Assembly (NCBI GenBank): GCA_945878775.1 | Contig: CAMCUQ010000017.1 | Span: forward strand, 1-35,813 | Source: Chthonomonas calidirosea | GTDB lineage: Bacteria > Armatimonadota > Chthonomonadetes > Chthonomonadales > Chthonomonadaceae | DNA length: 35,813 nt | Direction: 5' to 3' | Shown: positions 7,570-15,163 of the stretch, piece by piece | Position numbering within the stretch: position 1 is the first letter of the stretch | Layout: each line of letters opens with the position of its first letter | Position numbers and translations under genes: made by a program | The notes under the pieces: model-generated | What the model was told of the DNA's origin: nothing | Seen by the model: only the letters and a program-made list of their open reading frames with translations | Database searches by the model: none

Positions 7570-7599
7570 ATTATAGCATGAATTCAATGGGCGACACAA
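7570..7599 (-). promoter_or_regulatory. Promoter of the HCAAC membrane-protein gene
   Basis: On the minus strand TATAAT (7570-7575) has an upstream TGC (extended -10) and TTGTGT (7594-7599) lies 18 bases away. The predicted start is some 35 bases before the ATG at 7527. Confidence 0.6.
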
Positions 7600-7655
7600 G
7601 AAGGAGAGTTTGGCTTTTTAGTAACTACTCAGGCTTCGATAGAGTGAAGTTGATA

Positions 7656-7827
7656 GCCCCTCACCCTACCTGTCGGCATCCCTCTCCCAAACTTGGGAGA
7701 GGGACTTCACCACAGCGTTTTCGTCCTCCTCTGCCCTCTTTCAGGGTATCAATGAGAAGCAAAAGGTAGCTAACGAGCCCTTCTCCCGAATCGGGAGAGG
7801 AGTGTCCAAAGGACGGGGTGAGGGCTG
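7656..7827. repeat. Dispersed palindromic repeat, inverted pair (possible MITE or REP pair)
   Basis: Two related units face each other. The left unit (7656-7708) reads GCCCCTCACCC, then GGCATC, then a hairpin CTCTCCCAA/TTGGGAGAG, then GGACTT. The right unit (7777-7827) is the reverse: a hairpin TCTCCCGA/TCGGGAGA followed by GGGGTGAGGGC. The whole block thus has inverted ends (GCCCCTCACCC ... GGGGTGAGGGC) about 170 bases apart. Further single units lie at 10961-11015 and 20468-20522. The rest of the 7528-7866 gap holds only the promoter at 7570-7599. Confidence 0.75.
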
Positions 7828-7866
7828 AGTGGAGAGGCTAAACTTGGGAAGTCTCTGGCGGCAGGC

Positions 7867-8874
7867 TCATGACCATCGCTCATTGGGACCAAAGTTCGCC
7901 TGATAGTATTGGCTGACGTGAGTGCCCGGCAAGAATATCGCATCTATCTGTTTGGTATCTTCCGCTGTGAGCGTGATCTCAAGGGCTTTCAGGTACGTCT
8001 CCAGTTGCTCTTTTGTACGGGGTCCAATAATCGGACTGGTGACGCCCGGCTGTGCCAAGCACCATGCCAGTGCGAAATCGGCAGGAGCGACTCCCCGTTC
8101 ATTACAAAATACAAGGTACTTTTCCACGAGGGCAAGGGCATTGTCGTTATCTCGTTGGAGGAATGCCCCTTTCTCATAGCGGGAGCCTTCGGGGCGTTGT
8201 TGTCCAAGCCGATATTTTCCAGAGAGTAGCCCGCCCGCAATGGGAGCCCAAGGAATAATGCCAAAACCATAACTTTGGCAGAAGGGTATGAGTTCCCGTT
8301 CGACACGGCGATCCAGAAGGTTATAGGGGGGTTGCTCACAGATGAATCGGTTCAGCCCTAACTCTTTCGCCACCCAGAGCGATTCGACGAGTTGCCACGC
8401 TCCAAAAGTGCTGGTTCCAATATAGCGGATTTTGCCCTGCCGAATCAGGTCATCGAGGGCGCGGAGTGTTTCGTCGATGGGAATAGATGGCTGGGGGCGG
8501 TGCATCTGATAGAGATCGATATGATCGGTTTGTAGGCGTCGGAGGCTGTCCTCACACGCCTTTATGATGTGGTAACGGTGTCCACCCCATGCGTTGGGAT
8601 CGTGATCGTCCATGCGATTATAGAACTTTGTGGCAAGAAATACCCGGCTTCTGCGCCCATCCATAGCGAGGGCTTTGCCTGTAATCTCTTCACTAATACC
8701 ACGGCTATAGACATTGGCGGTATCCAGAAAATTGATTCCTGAGTCTATTGCCTGATGGATGATCCGAATGGAATCTTCCTCGGTGGTTCCGCTGTGTGTA
8801 TCTCCAAAGTTCATACACCCCAAACAGAGCGCACTCACTTGCACCCCAGTGCGCCCCAGTGATCGATACTCCAT
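7867..8874 (-). CDS. Aldo/keto reductase
   Basis: The start at 8874 (MEYRSLGRTGVQVS) has AAGGAG 11 bases upstream, better than the ATG at 8895. The 335-residue protein is a TIM-barrel NADPH-dependent oxidoreductase. The catalytic tetrad is visible in order: Asp and Tyr in FLDTANVYS, Lys in VFLATKF, His in LYQMHRPQP. The C-terminal cofactor region has SPIIGPRTKEQLE. It resembles the YajO/Tas-like group acting on sugar-derived or small aldehydes; the substrate cannot be read from sequence. It is the last of three tightly spaced genes (24 bases after the DUF4832-like gene), which suggests a sugar substrate. Confidence 0.9.
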   Translation of the reverse strand: MEYRSLGRTGVQVSALCLGCMNFGDTHSGTTEEDSIRIIHQAIDSGINFLDTANVYSRGISEEITGKALAMDGRRSRVFLATKFYNRMDDHDPNAWGGHRYHIIKACEDSLRRLQTDHIDLYQMHRPQPSIPIDETLRALDDLIRQGKIRYIGTSTFGAWQLVESLWVAKELGLNRFICEQPPYNLLDRRVERELIPFCQSYGFGIIPWAPIAGGLLSGKYRLGQQRPEGSRYEKGAFLQRDNDNALALVEKYLVFCNERGVAPADFALAWCLAQPGVTSPIIGPRTKEQLETYLKALEITLTAEDTKQIDAIFLPGTHVSQYYQANFGPNERWS

Positions 8875-8898
8875 TTTTGTGAATTCTCCTTGCATCTT

Positions 8899-10305
8899 TT
8901 AGGGGAGGGAGAGGGCAGGCACAAGAGTGACTGCGCCCTTAATATCTGCATCTTGTGTGGCGTTTGCAAAGCGTAGGGGGTTGCCTTTTGGTAAAGGATT
9001 GGGAATGTGAAGGAGGAGCTTGTAGGTTCCTGAAGGGAGTTTTCCGACATCGAAAATCTCATTCCAAACTCTCGCCGCCGCTCCGGGCAGTAGCCCCACC
9101 AATTTGCCATTGCCTTCAAAGGTGTGAACCACTCTCCCCTTTGCATCTATAAGCAGGTATTTCCCCCGCCAATCGTAGTAAAACGGAGCCACTCCCCGGT
9201 TCTCAATATCAATTTGGGCTTCAATGCGCCCTTTCTGCTTTCTGTTGAGAGTGACTTTGGAGATATGGAACTCGTATCCCATCCGCCTCACCTGTTCTTC
9301 TGCACGCTTGCGCCTCTGCTCGGACGCCTGCTCCTTAAACATACCGCTATCCATAAGCCAAGTGGCATGAGTTTGGTCTACACACGTCCGAAAGTCTTGT
9401 ATTTCAGGAACGTCCGGCTTTTCATCAAACACTTTCCCCCACGCCTCTGGGCGAATCTCACCACCGATAGGGGAGGTCTTCCAGCGGTTTTGTGCCTCTA
9501 TCCCCGCAAGCTTTAGTTTTGAGAGATAGAACCACTCATCTCCCTTTTTGCCTGTATCGAGAGTAGACCAAGCGAAGGAGTCATCGTGATACCCAAGCTG
9601 CAGTGCGTGATTGTCGGCGTAGGTTCCATCGTCTTTGCCTGCCGGATACCGAAGCAGAATAGGGGTTTTGTGGAATGCTTGCGCGTAGGCGTCCATCACC
9701 TCGGTTTGCACCGTTTTGCTGGCGAAAAGCTCACTGCGGGGATAGGTGTGCCATTCTCCCCAAGTTCCAAGCAACCCCGCCGTAATGAACCCAATGCGGG
9801 CATCTCCATCATATTTTTTGCCCAGAGCCTGAATGAAGGCTTGAAGGGCAGTGCGTAGCTTGGGGTTGTTGTAGTCGGGAGTCTCCACCTGGGCAGGGGG
9901 AAAAGGCTGTGTGTTCGTGTTGAGATACTGATGGACTTTTAAGCCTTGCTCCAAGAGATACTTTGGAATCACATCCTTGTGGTTAGGGTACTCCAGAAAG
10001 ACCCGAAAGACCGCTTGATGTCCCCTCCCTGCGATCTCATCGAGTAGTTTTTCGAGAGGTTGCCAATCGTACCGATTCTCTCCCACAACGAGGGCAGAAA
10101 GAGGGAGGTAATTGAACTCTAAACTGTGAGGGAATCGGACAGAGACATCGCCAGCATAGGGCACTAGCCCCTTGAGCGGATTATCGACAGGGGCTGGCGC
10201 ATATTGGAGGCGGTAGGTGGTGGCTTGTGCGGTGGCTCGAACGTGACTGCCGTGTAAGCCAAACCCCACTGCGAAGAGCAGGAACGCCTTTGCAAAAGTT
10301 CTCAT
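8899..10305 (-). CDS. Exported DUF4832/DUF4874-like protein, probable glycoside-hydrolase relative
   Basis: The ATG at 10305 (MRTFAKAFLLFAVGFGLHGSHVRATAQA) gives a clean signal peptide; a TTG at 10332 is the upstream limit of the frame. The 468-residue mature region begins YAPAPVDNPLKGLVPY and continues with LEYP, ARIGFITAGLLGTWGEWHTYP, LLRYPAGKDDGTY and LGYHDDSF, the pattern of a TIM-barrel module seen in DUF4874/DUF4832 proteins. The GEWH segment could hold an acidic catalytic residue. The last 110 residues look like an Ig-like beta domain (VTLNRKQKGRIEAQIDIENRGVAPFYYDW). Activity is not established for this family as far as I know. Its gene lies 19 bases after a sugar isomerase gene, which fits carbohydrate breakdown. 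Confidence 0.7.
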   Translation of the reverse strand: MRTFAKAFLLFAVGFGLHGSHVRATAQATTYRLQYAPAPVDNPLKGLVPYAGDVSVRFPHSLEFNYLPLSALVVGENRYDWQPLEKLLDEIAGRGHQAVFRVFLEYPNHKDVIPKYLLEQGLKVHQYLNTNTQPFPPAQVETPDYNNPKLRTALQAFIQALGKKYDGDARIGFITAGLLGTWGEWHTYPRSELFASKTVQTEVMDAYAQAFHKTPILLRYPAGKDDGTYADNHALQLGYHDDSFAWSTLDTGKKGDEWFYLSKLKLAGIEAQNRWKTSPIGGEIRPEAWGKVFDEKPDVPEIQDFRTCVDQTHATWLMDSGMFKEQASEQRRKRAEEQVRRMGYEFHISKVTLNRKQKGRIEAQIDIENRGVAPFYYDWRGKYLLIDAKGRVVHTFEGNGKLVGLLPGAAARVWNEIFDVGKLPSGTYKLLLHIPNPLPKGNPLRFANATQDADIKGAVTLVPALSLP

Positions 10306-10324
10306 CGTGCTTGGAGGAACCTCT

Positions 10325-10867
10325 CTAGGCAACTACGGTATCACGCTGAATATCTGGGTCTGTGAAAATATCGTATTCATCGGTGCTTCGGGTGGAAAAC
10401 TCACTGACGACTGCGCCTTCAGGACCTCCCTGAAACCAGTGAGGGGTATTGGGCATAATGGTGTACTGTTCACCAGGCAAGAGAACGACCTCGTTCCAGT
10501 GGGTATAGTTGGCTTCTCGCCCTTGAGGAGCAGTGGCTTTGGGACTCTCTACGGCTTCGCCGGGGGTGTAGAGATAGACTTCGCCCCATCGACAGCGGAA
10601 CGTCTCTTCCTTGCCAAGCTCGCTTCCGACATTCGGATGCAGATGCTCTGGGCAAGTCTGGTGTGGGAAGAGGACTAGCTCTTTGGCGCAGCACCTCTCG
10701 GTGTTGATGTAGACGACGATTTCAAGCCCTGTACTCTCCAGTTCTCCCAATCCAAAGTCCGCCACTTCGATGTGTTCGGTCTCTTCGGGGGTCAAAACGA
10801 TACCCGCCTTATGAAAGTAGGCTGTGGCACGTTGGCGGGCATTGGCTAGTTCTTGAGCAGTGATCAT
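10325..10867 (-). CDS. D-lyxose ketol-isomerase-like cupin
   Basis: The 180-residue protein matches the sugar-isomerase cupin family (D-lyxose isomerase, PF07385), which interconverts D-lyxose and D-xylulose and often D-mannose and D-fructose. The metal site is visible: HLHP in CPEHLHPNVG, Glu in GKEETFRCRWGEVYLY, and His in MPNTPHWFQGG. The C-terminal segment EFSTRSTDEYDIFTDPDIQR is characteristic. It is the first gene of a three-gene group. A possible promoter lies in the 10868-10960 leader (TTGAGG, 16 bases, TGTAAC on the minus strand) but is weak. Confidence 0.88.
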   Translation of the reverse strand: MITAQELANARQRATAYFHKAGIVLTPEETEHIEVADFGLGELESTGLEIVVYINTERCCAKELVLFPHQTCPEHLHPNVGSELGKEETFRCRWGEVYLYTPGEAVESPKATAPQGREANYTHWNEVVLLPGEQYTIMPNTPHWFQGGPEGAVVSEFSTRSTDEYDIFTDPDIQRDTVVA

Positions 10868-10960
10868 GGGTTTTCCCTTTCCAGTGAGAGTGGTTACAAT
10901 TGGGTTCGCTCTAACCTCAAAAGCGTTTAGCGCGAGGTAACCTAGTTTCTGTCGAACGAC

Positions 10961-11015
10961 TCAGCCCTCACCCTGCCCCTTCGGGCATATCTCTCCCAAT
11001 TTGGAAGAAGGACTT
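10961..11015. repeat. Dispersed palindromic repeat, single unit
   Basis: TCAGCCCTCACCCTGCC, then GGGCATA, then CTCTCCCAATTTGGAAGAAGG matches the left unit at 7656-7708 with a decayed hairpin. It lies in the 355-bp gap 10868-11222 between divergent genes. Confidence 0.6.
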
Positions 11016-11124
11016 CTATCGAGAGGTGATTCTGACGCTCTCCATGAGAGAGAGCTGAGTAGTTACAATTTGATATTCTTTAATACTCTATCGAGCAAAC
11101 AATTTCCTTGTGTGCAGAGAGGAA

Positions 11125-11163
11125 ACCCCCTTTTTTCCGAAGAACCTCTTCTAAAGAGGGGGT
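11125..11163. repeat. Long imperfect hairpin upstream of the HsdR-like gene
   Basis: ACCCCCTTTTT (11125-11135) can pair with AAAGAGGGGGT (11153-11163), 11 pairs with one wobble and a 17-base loop. It lies 60 bases before the likely start at 11223 and has no T-run after it. A nearby ATTTGGGAGAGAGACTT resembles a piece of the dispersed repeat, so this may be its remnant. Confidence 0.4.
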
Positions 11164-11222
11164 ATACTCTATTTGGGAGAGAGACTTGTTTCTGGGTACT
11201 CGGAAAACGGAGTGATTTTGCT

Positions 11223-12173
11223 ATGCTGACGCTGAACGAGACAACACGCGATAGGATTTACGATGGGATTCGCAAGTATGCGCGTATCGTAGCGCGTGCG
11301 CGTGAACGGGGAATTAGTGAGAGCGACAATCGGGACCTCGTGCGTGCCATGCTGGGCGATATGATGGGCTACGATCCCTTCTTCGATGTGACTTCCGAGG
11401 CGGTTGTGAGAGGACCCCATGCCGATTTCCTTGTGCTTCCCAATACCCAACAGCAGTTTTTAGTGCAAGTCAAGCATCTCTCGATCATGCCTCATGCCGC
11501 GCACCTCTTACGCATGAGTGGCATCAATACCCCCACCTATACCTCATGGGCAATACTGACGAATGCCGATGTGTGGGCGTGTTATAGACTGGGAGTAGGG
11601 AACGGGCGTCATCCTGAACCCGTGTTTCGGGTGAGCCTCAGTGAAGGCATTCCTACAGAAGAGAAGATGAATCTTTTTGGTTTGTGTAGCAAAGAGGGAG
11701 TGGAGCAGGAGGCATTGGTGCGCTATTGGGAGGAGTTTCGTGTTCTTAATCCGGGCAGACTCGCTTCGTTGGTTCTCTCTGAGGAGGTGCTTCAAGTATT
11801 ACGGCGAGAGATACTCCGCCAATCCAGTTATCGGGTAGATACGCATACCATTCGCGAGATTTTGACGCGAGAGGTGTTTCGACCCGATGCTGCTGGTTCC
11901 AGTTTTGGGGTGGATGTGCAACAACGCCCCTTGCCTGTGTGTTATGCCTATGTTCCAGACCCCAACTCTACTACCACTTGGAGAATGCCCTATCGAAACC
12001 CTGATGGAACTCCAAACCCCGACCTTCTGACGCGTGCTTTAGGAGATTTTCAGGGCGATCATCAGATTATAGGGATTCCTGCCGATGATGTGCCAATCGT
12101 CAAAGGGCGACTGAAGAAAGCGTTTCTGGAACTGGGAATAGGGTTAGACGATCTTCCCCGCTCCCTGCGCTAA
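11223..12173 (+). CDS. Stand-alone HsdR N-terminal-type nuclease domain protein
   Basis: The start at 11223 (MLTLNETTRDRIYDGIRKY) begins the protein-like sequence; the frame runs back to 11001 but that part crosses a hairpin and a repeat remnant. The 316-residue product has a helical N-terminus (LVRAMLGDMMGYDPFFDVTSEA) and then a PD-(D/E)XK-like core: Glu59, Asp68 in HADFLV, and Gln82-x-Lys84 in FLVQVKHL. This is the layout of the type I restriction R-subunit N-terminal domain (HSDR_N), here without the helicase. The rest (residues 190-316) is a separate region with PYRNPDGTPNPDLLTRALGDF that I cannot name. No hsdM or hsdS is nearby, so its DNA target and immune role are open. It converges on the GGDEF gene. 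Confidence 0.72.
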   Translation: MLTLNETTRDRIYDGIRKYARIVARARERGISESDNRDLVRAMLGDMMGYDPFFDVTSEAVVRGPHADFLVLPNTQQQFLVQVKHLSIMPHAAHLLRMSGINTPTYTSWAILTNADVWACYRLGVGNGRHPEPVFRVSLSEGIPTEEKMNLFGLCSKEGVEQEALVRYWEEFRVLNPGRLASLVLSEEVLQVLRREILRQSSYRVDTHTIREILTREVFRPDAAGSSFGVDVQQRPLPVCYAYVPDPNSTTTWRMPYRNPDGTPNPDLLTRALGDFQGDHQIIGIPADDVPIVKGRLKKAFLELGIGLDDLPRSLR

Positions 12174-12187
12174 TTTGTGCCTCTGTG

Positions 12188-12205
12188 GAGTGCTAAGCGG
12201 CACTC
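12188..12205. terminator. Short palindrome between convergent genes
   Basis: GAGTGC (12188-12193) and GCACTC (12200-12205) form a perfect 6-bp stem with a 6-base loop, 15 bases after the HsdR-like stop and overlapping the stop of the GGDEF gene. There is no T-run, so it is at best a weak bidirectional terminator. Confidence 0.35.
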
Positions 12206-14163
12206 TCTTGAGAGAGGTTGCGGTAGTGATACAGCAGTGTCTCCATATCGGCTGCAGGAACGGGCTTACTGTAGAAATAGCCTTGGATATAGTCACAATT
12301 ATGCTGACATAGGAACCGCAACTGCTCGGCACTCTCCACCCCCTCCGCCACCACCTTCAGATTCAGACTGTGCGACATCGTGATGATGCTCTTGGCTATG
12401 GCGGCATCACGGTTATCTGTTGTGAGTGAGCGGACGAAAGACTGATCGATCTTGACTTTGTGAATGGGCAAGTGCTTTAGATAGTTCAGAGAAGAGTAGC
12501 CTGTTCCGAAGTCGTCCATTGAGAGCTTAATGCCCATTGCTGTGAGGGCATTGAGGACTGGTAGTGTATAGTCTATCTGCTCCATAGCAATACTCTCGGT
12601 GATCTCAATATCCAAGTCATCTGGCGCCAAATCGGTGTCTTCCAAAGCTTGCCACACATCGTCTACAAAATGGGATTGCTGTAACTGCCTCAAAGAGACG
12701 TTGACGGAGGACTTGAGATTTGTAAAGCCCAGTAGTTGCCACGCTCGCGTCTGTCGACACGCCTCTCTTAGCACCCACAATCCAATATCGACGATTAACC
12801 CCGTCTCCTCTGCAATGGGGATAAAGTAGGCGGGAGAGATCATGCCCGAATCTGGGTGCTTCCACCGTACCAACGCCTCTGTGCCCACTATATTCTTGGT
12901 TTGAGTGTCTATCTGGGGTTGATAGTAGACCAAAAACTCCTCGTTTGCAATGGCTTTTCGTAGGTTCGTCTCCAGGGTAAGGGTTTGCTGAACCTGCTCG
13001 ACCATCTCTGGGTGGAAGAGGCGATAGCAGTTGCGCCCCTCTTGCTTAGCGCGGTAGAGGGCAACGTCTGCGTTTTGTAGTAGTGCCTCCGCATGCTCGC
13101 CTCCCTCTGGGTAGATGCTGCCTCCTGCACTAAACGTCACATAGACCTCATGCTCTTCGAGATAGAAGGCGGGTTGCATGATGCTCACGATTCTCTCTGC
13201 CACCATCTCCACATCTTCAACGCCGTTCACTTCTGGCAAGAGGATCACAAACTCATCTCCGCCTGTTCGTGCTACTGTATCTCCTCGGCGCACACATTCC
13301 AAGAGCCTACGCCCCACTTGTGCGAGTAGCATATCTCCACAGGGATGCCCCCAGCTATCATTGATATACTTAAAACGATCTAGATCGAGGAAGAGAATAG
13401 CAAGGTTACGGTCGTGGGTTTCTGCCTGCTCTAGTGCCACTTCAAGCCTATCGTCAAACAGGCGTCGGTTTGCCAAACCCGTTAGCGAATCTTGGTAAGC
13501 GAGACTACGAATCTTCTCCTCTGTCACTTTGCGGTCTGTAATATCGCGCAATATAAGAGTACAGAGCGAATTTTCTGAGGAAGAGACAGGGCTAATGGCG
13601 ACTTCAATGGGGAAGAGGCTACCCTCTTTGGGCATTGCCACCGTCTCCGAATCCAAGAAGGCAAGAGCCGCTGGGGTTAAGGCGAGAATATCTGTGTCTA
13701 AGGGAAAGAGTGCGGGAAGGAGCATATCCACCGACTCTCCTAGAACCTCTTGCGCGGTGAAGCCAAAGAGCGTTTCACAAGTCTTATTATAAAAAGTGAT
13801 ACACCGTGATTGGTCTACCGTCATAATGCCATCGTGCGCGGTTCCTACGATAGTACGAAGGGTCTGTTCCGCACGTTTTACGGTGCGATATTGGTGCTTG
13901 AGAGTGGCGTGTTGGAAGCCCCAATAACCACAGAAGCCCGCCGTGGCGAGAGGAAAGAGGTAGAGCAGAAAATGGAACGGGTTTGAGAGATGGAGGTGAA
14001 GCACTGTGGAGAGAGTGAGCGGGAGGCGTAGTGCTCCTATCTCCATAAGCAAAACAAAGAGCGGGAGCAACAAGCCTCCAGCGCACCCATAGAGCGTAGC
14101 GCGTATTAGTGTGTGTCTGACTCCGAGAGGAGTATTCATGATTTTTTGTTTGGTTAGGGTCAT
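12193..14163 (-). CDS. Membrane PAS-GGDEF-EAL cyclic-di-GMP enzyme
   Basis: The 656-residue protein has two membrane helices (about 25-46 and 61-82), a PAS domain (about 100-215, IVGTAHDGIMTVDQS to LILRDITDRK), a GGDEF diguanylate cyclase domain (about 220-385) and an EAL phosphodiesterase domain (about 400-645). The active-site motif GGDEF is intact at 301-305, with RRGD upstream as a likely inhibitory site. The EAL domain has EAL at 429-431, DDFGTGYSSLNYLKHLPIHK and AEGVES, so both activities are possible. In such hybrids one domain often dominates; which one cannot be read here. A short hairpin (TGCCC/GGGCA, 14172-14185) lies directly before the ATG, and no good Shine-Dalgarno element is visible. 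Confidence 0.95.
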   Translation of the reverse strand: MTLTKQKIMNTPLGVRHTLIRATLYGCAGGLLLPLFVLLMEIGALRLPLTLSTVLHLHLSNPFHFLLYLFPLATAGFCGYWGFQHATLKHQYRTVKRAEQTLRTIVGTAHDGIMTVDQSRCITFYNKTCETLFGFTAQEVLGESVDMLLPALFPLDTDILALTPAALAFLDSETVAMPKEGSLFPIEVAISPVSSSENSLCTLILRDITDRKVTEEKIRSLAYQDSLTGLANRRLFDDRLEVALEQAETHDRNLAILFLDLDRFKYINDSWGHPCGDMLLAQVGRRLLECVRRGDTVARTGGDEFVILLPEVNGVEDVEMVAERIVSIMQPAFYLEEHEVYVTFSAGGSIYPEGGEHAEALLQNADVALYRAKQEGRNCYRLFHPEMVEQVQQTLTLETNLRKAIANEEFLVYYQPQIDTQTKNIVGTEALVRWKHPDSGMISPAYFIPIAEETGLIVDIGLWVLREACRQTRAWQLLGFTNLKSSVNVSLRQLQQSHFVDDVWQALEDTDLAPDDLDIEITESIAMEQIDYTLPVLNALTAMGIKLSMDDFGTGYSSLNYLKHLPIHKVKIDQSFVRSLTTDNRDAAIAKSIITMSHSLNLKVVAEGVESAEQLRFLCQHNCDYIQGYFYSKPVPAADMETLLYHYRNLSQESAA

Positions 14164-14251
14164 TGAACTTATGCCCTCGTGGGCAGTGGAAGGTTTGGAA
14201 TAGTGGATTATCGGTACACTGAAGAGGGAAAGAGAGGCTTTACTCGTGAGA

Positions 14252-15163
14252 TTATTGGGGCTTCTTGGCTTTTGGCTTCTGGTTATTCAAGATGAGAGTG
14301 CAGCTACTGAATAGAATGAGTGCACCTCCTATGAGCGTGGAGGTATGGAGGTGATCCTGAAAGAAAACAATCGCGATAAGTGGTGAATAGAGATTTGTCG
14401 TCATACTCAGTAACCCCCCTTCTGCCGTTGAGAGTTCCCGAAAGCTATAGGTCATTAGCATTTGCCCAAGCACACTACTAAAAACAACCCCTGCCACAAA
14501 GGGGAGCTGAGCGAGAGTGGGAAGCGTTAAAGGGGTGTGTGAAAGGGTGAGAACAAGAAAAGAGATCGGCATTCCAAGCAGATTAAAGTAGAAGAAGATG
14601 GAGCTTGCCGCCTCTGTTCTCCGAAGCCGCCGTATCTGCACTATAGCGCTTCCCGACACAATGCCACTGATGAGCGCAATCCCATCTCCGATATGAACGC
14701 CGCTCATTTCGGGATGCGTCACAATGACGACTCCCACTAGCCCAATAGGGAGTATAAAAAGATAGCGCGATGAGAGTCTCTCACGCAAGGCGAACATTGC
14801 AAACAGGGGACCCCATATCAGCGAGGTATAGTTTAAGAGAACGGAGTGCGTTAGGGAGGTCTGCTGAAGACTGACAAAAAAGAGCGTCGCGGCAATGCCT
14901 CCAGAGACACCGCGCCATACTAAGCCAACGCGGTCGTTGCCGAGGAGAGGCACTCCTAGCACCTGACGCATACCGAGCAGAACGATGAGGCTACCGGCAT
15001 ACCGATAGAAGGCGAGGACACCGCCAGGAAGCGGGTGAAGCATATATTGTGACGAGGTTGCCGCTTTCGTAATTGCCGACATAAGAGAGAAAAAGAGCGA
15101 GGAGATCGTGATTGCAAGGAGGGCTTTTTGACGCGGGGTGAATCTTGAAACCAAGGCGATCAT
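14252..15163 (-). CDS. EamA/DMT-family transporter
   Basis: The start at 15163 overlaps the stop of the EnvC-like gene as ATGA; the frame continues upstream to 15202 but inside that gene. The 303-residue product has about ten hydrophobic segments in two EamA repeats, the usual drug/metabolite transporter layout. Typical positions are the first helix (ALLAITISSLFFSLMSAITKAA), FYRYAGSLIVLLGMRQ, and the second-repeat end (LYSPLIAIVFFQDHLHTSTLIGGALILFSS). The cargo is unknown. The ATGA overlap implies translational coupling with the peptidase gene. Confidence 0.9.
   Translation of the reverse strand: MIALVSRFTPRQKALLAITISSLFFSLMSAITKAATSSQYMLHPLPGGVLAFYRYAGSLIVLLGMRQVLGVPLLGNDRVGLVWRGVSGGIAATLFFVSLQQTSLTHSVLLNYTSLIWGPLFAMFALRERLSSRYLFILPIGLVGVVIVTHPEMSGVHIGDGIALISGIVSGSAIVQIRRLRRTEAASSIFFYFNLLGMPISFLVLTLSHTPLTLPTLAQLPFVAGVVFSSVLGQMLMTYSFRELSTAEGGLLSMTTNLYSPLIAIVFFQDHLHTSTLIGGALILFSSCTLILNNQKPKAKKPQ

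Noticed and set aside
10307-10678. A 123-codon open frame on the plus strand
   Set aside because: It is the antisense of the lyxose isomerase-like gene, whose metal-site motifs show which strand is real.
11001-11222. N-terminal extension of the HsdR-like gene
   Set aside because: It crosses a hairpin and repeat remnants and the translation is not protein-like; the conserved part begins at the ATG at 11223.
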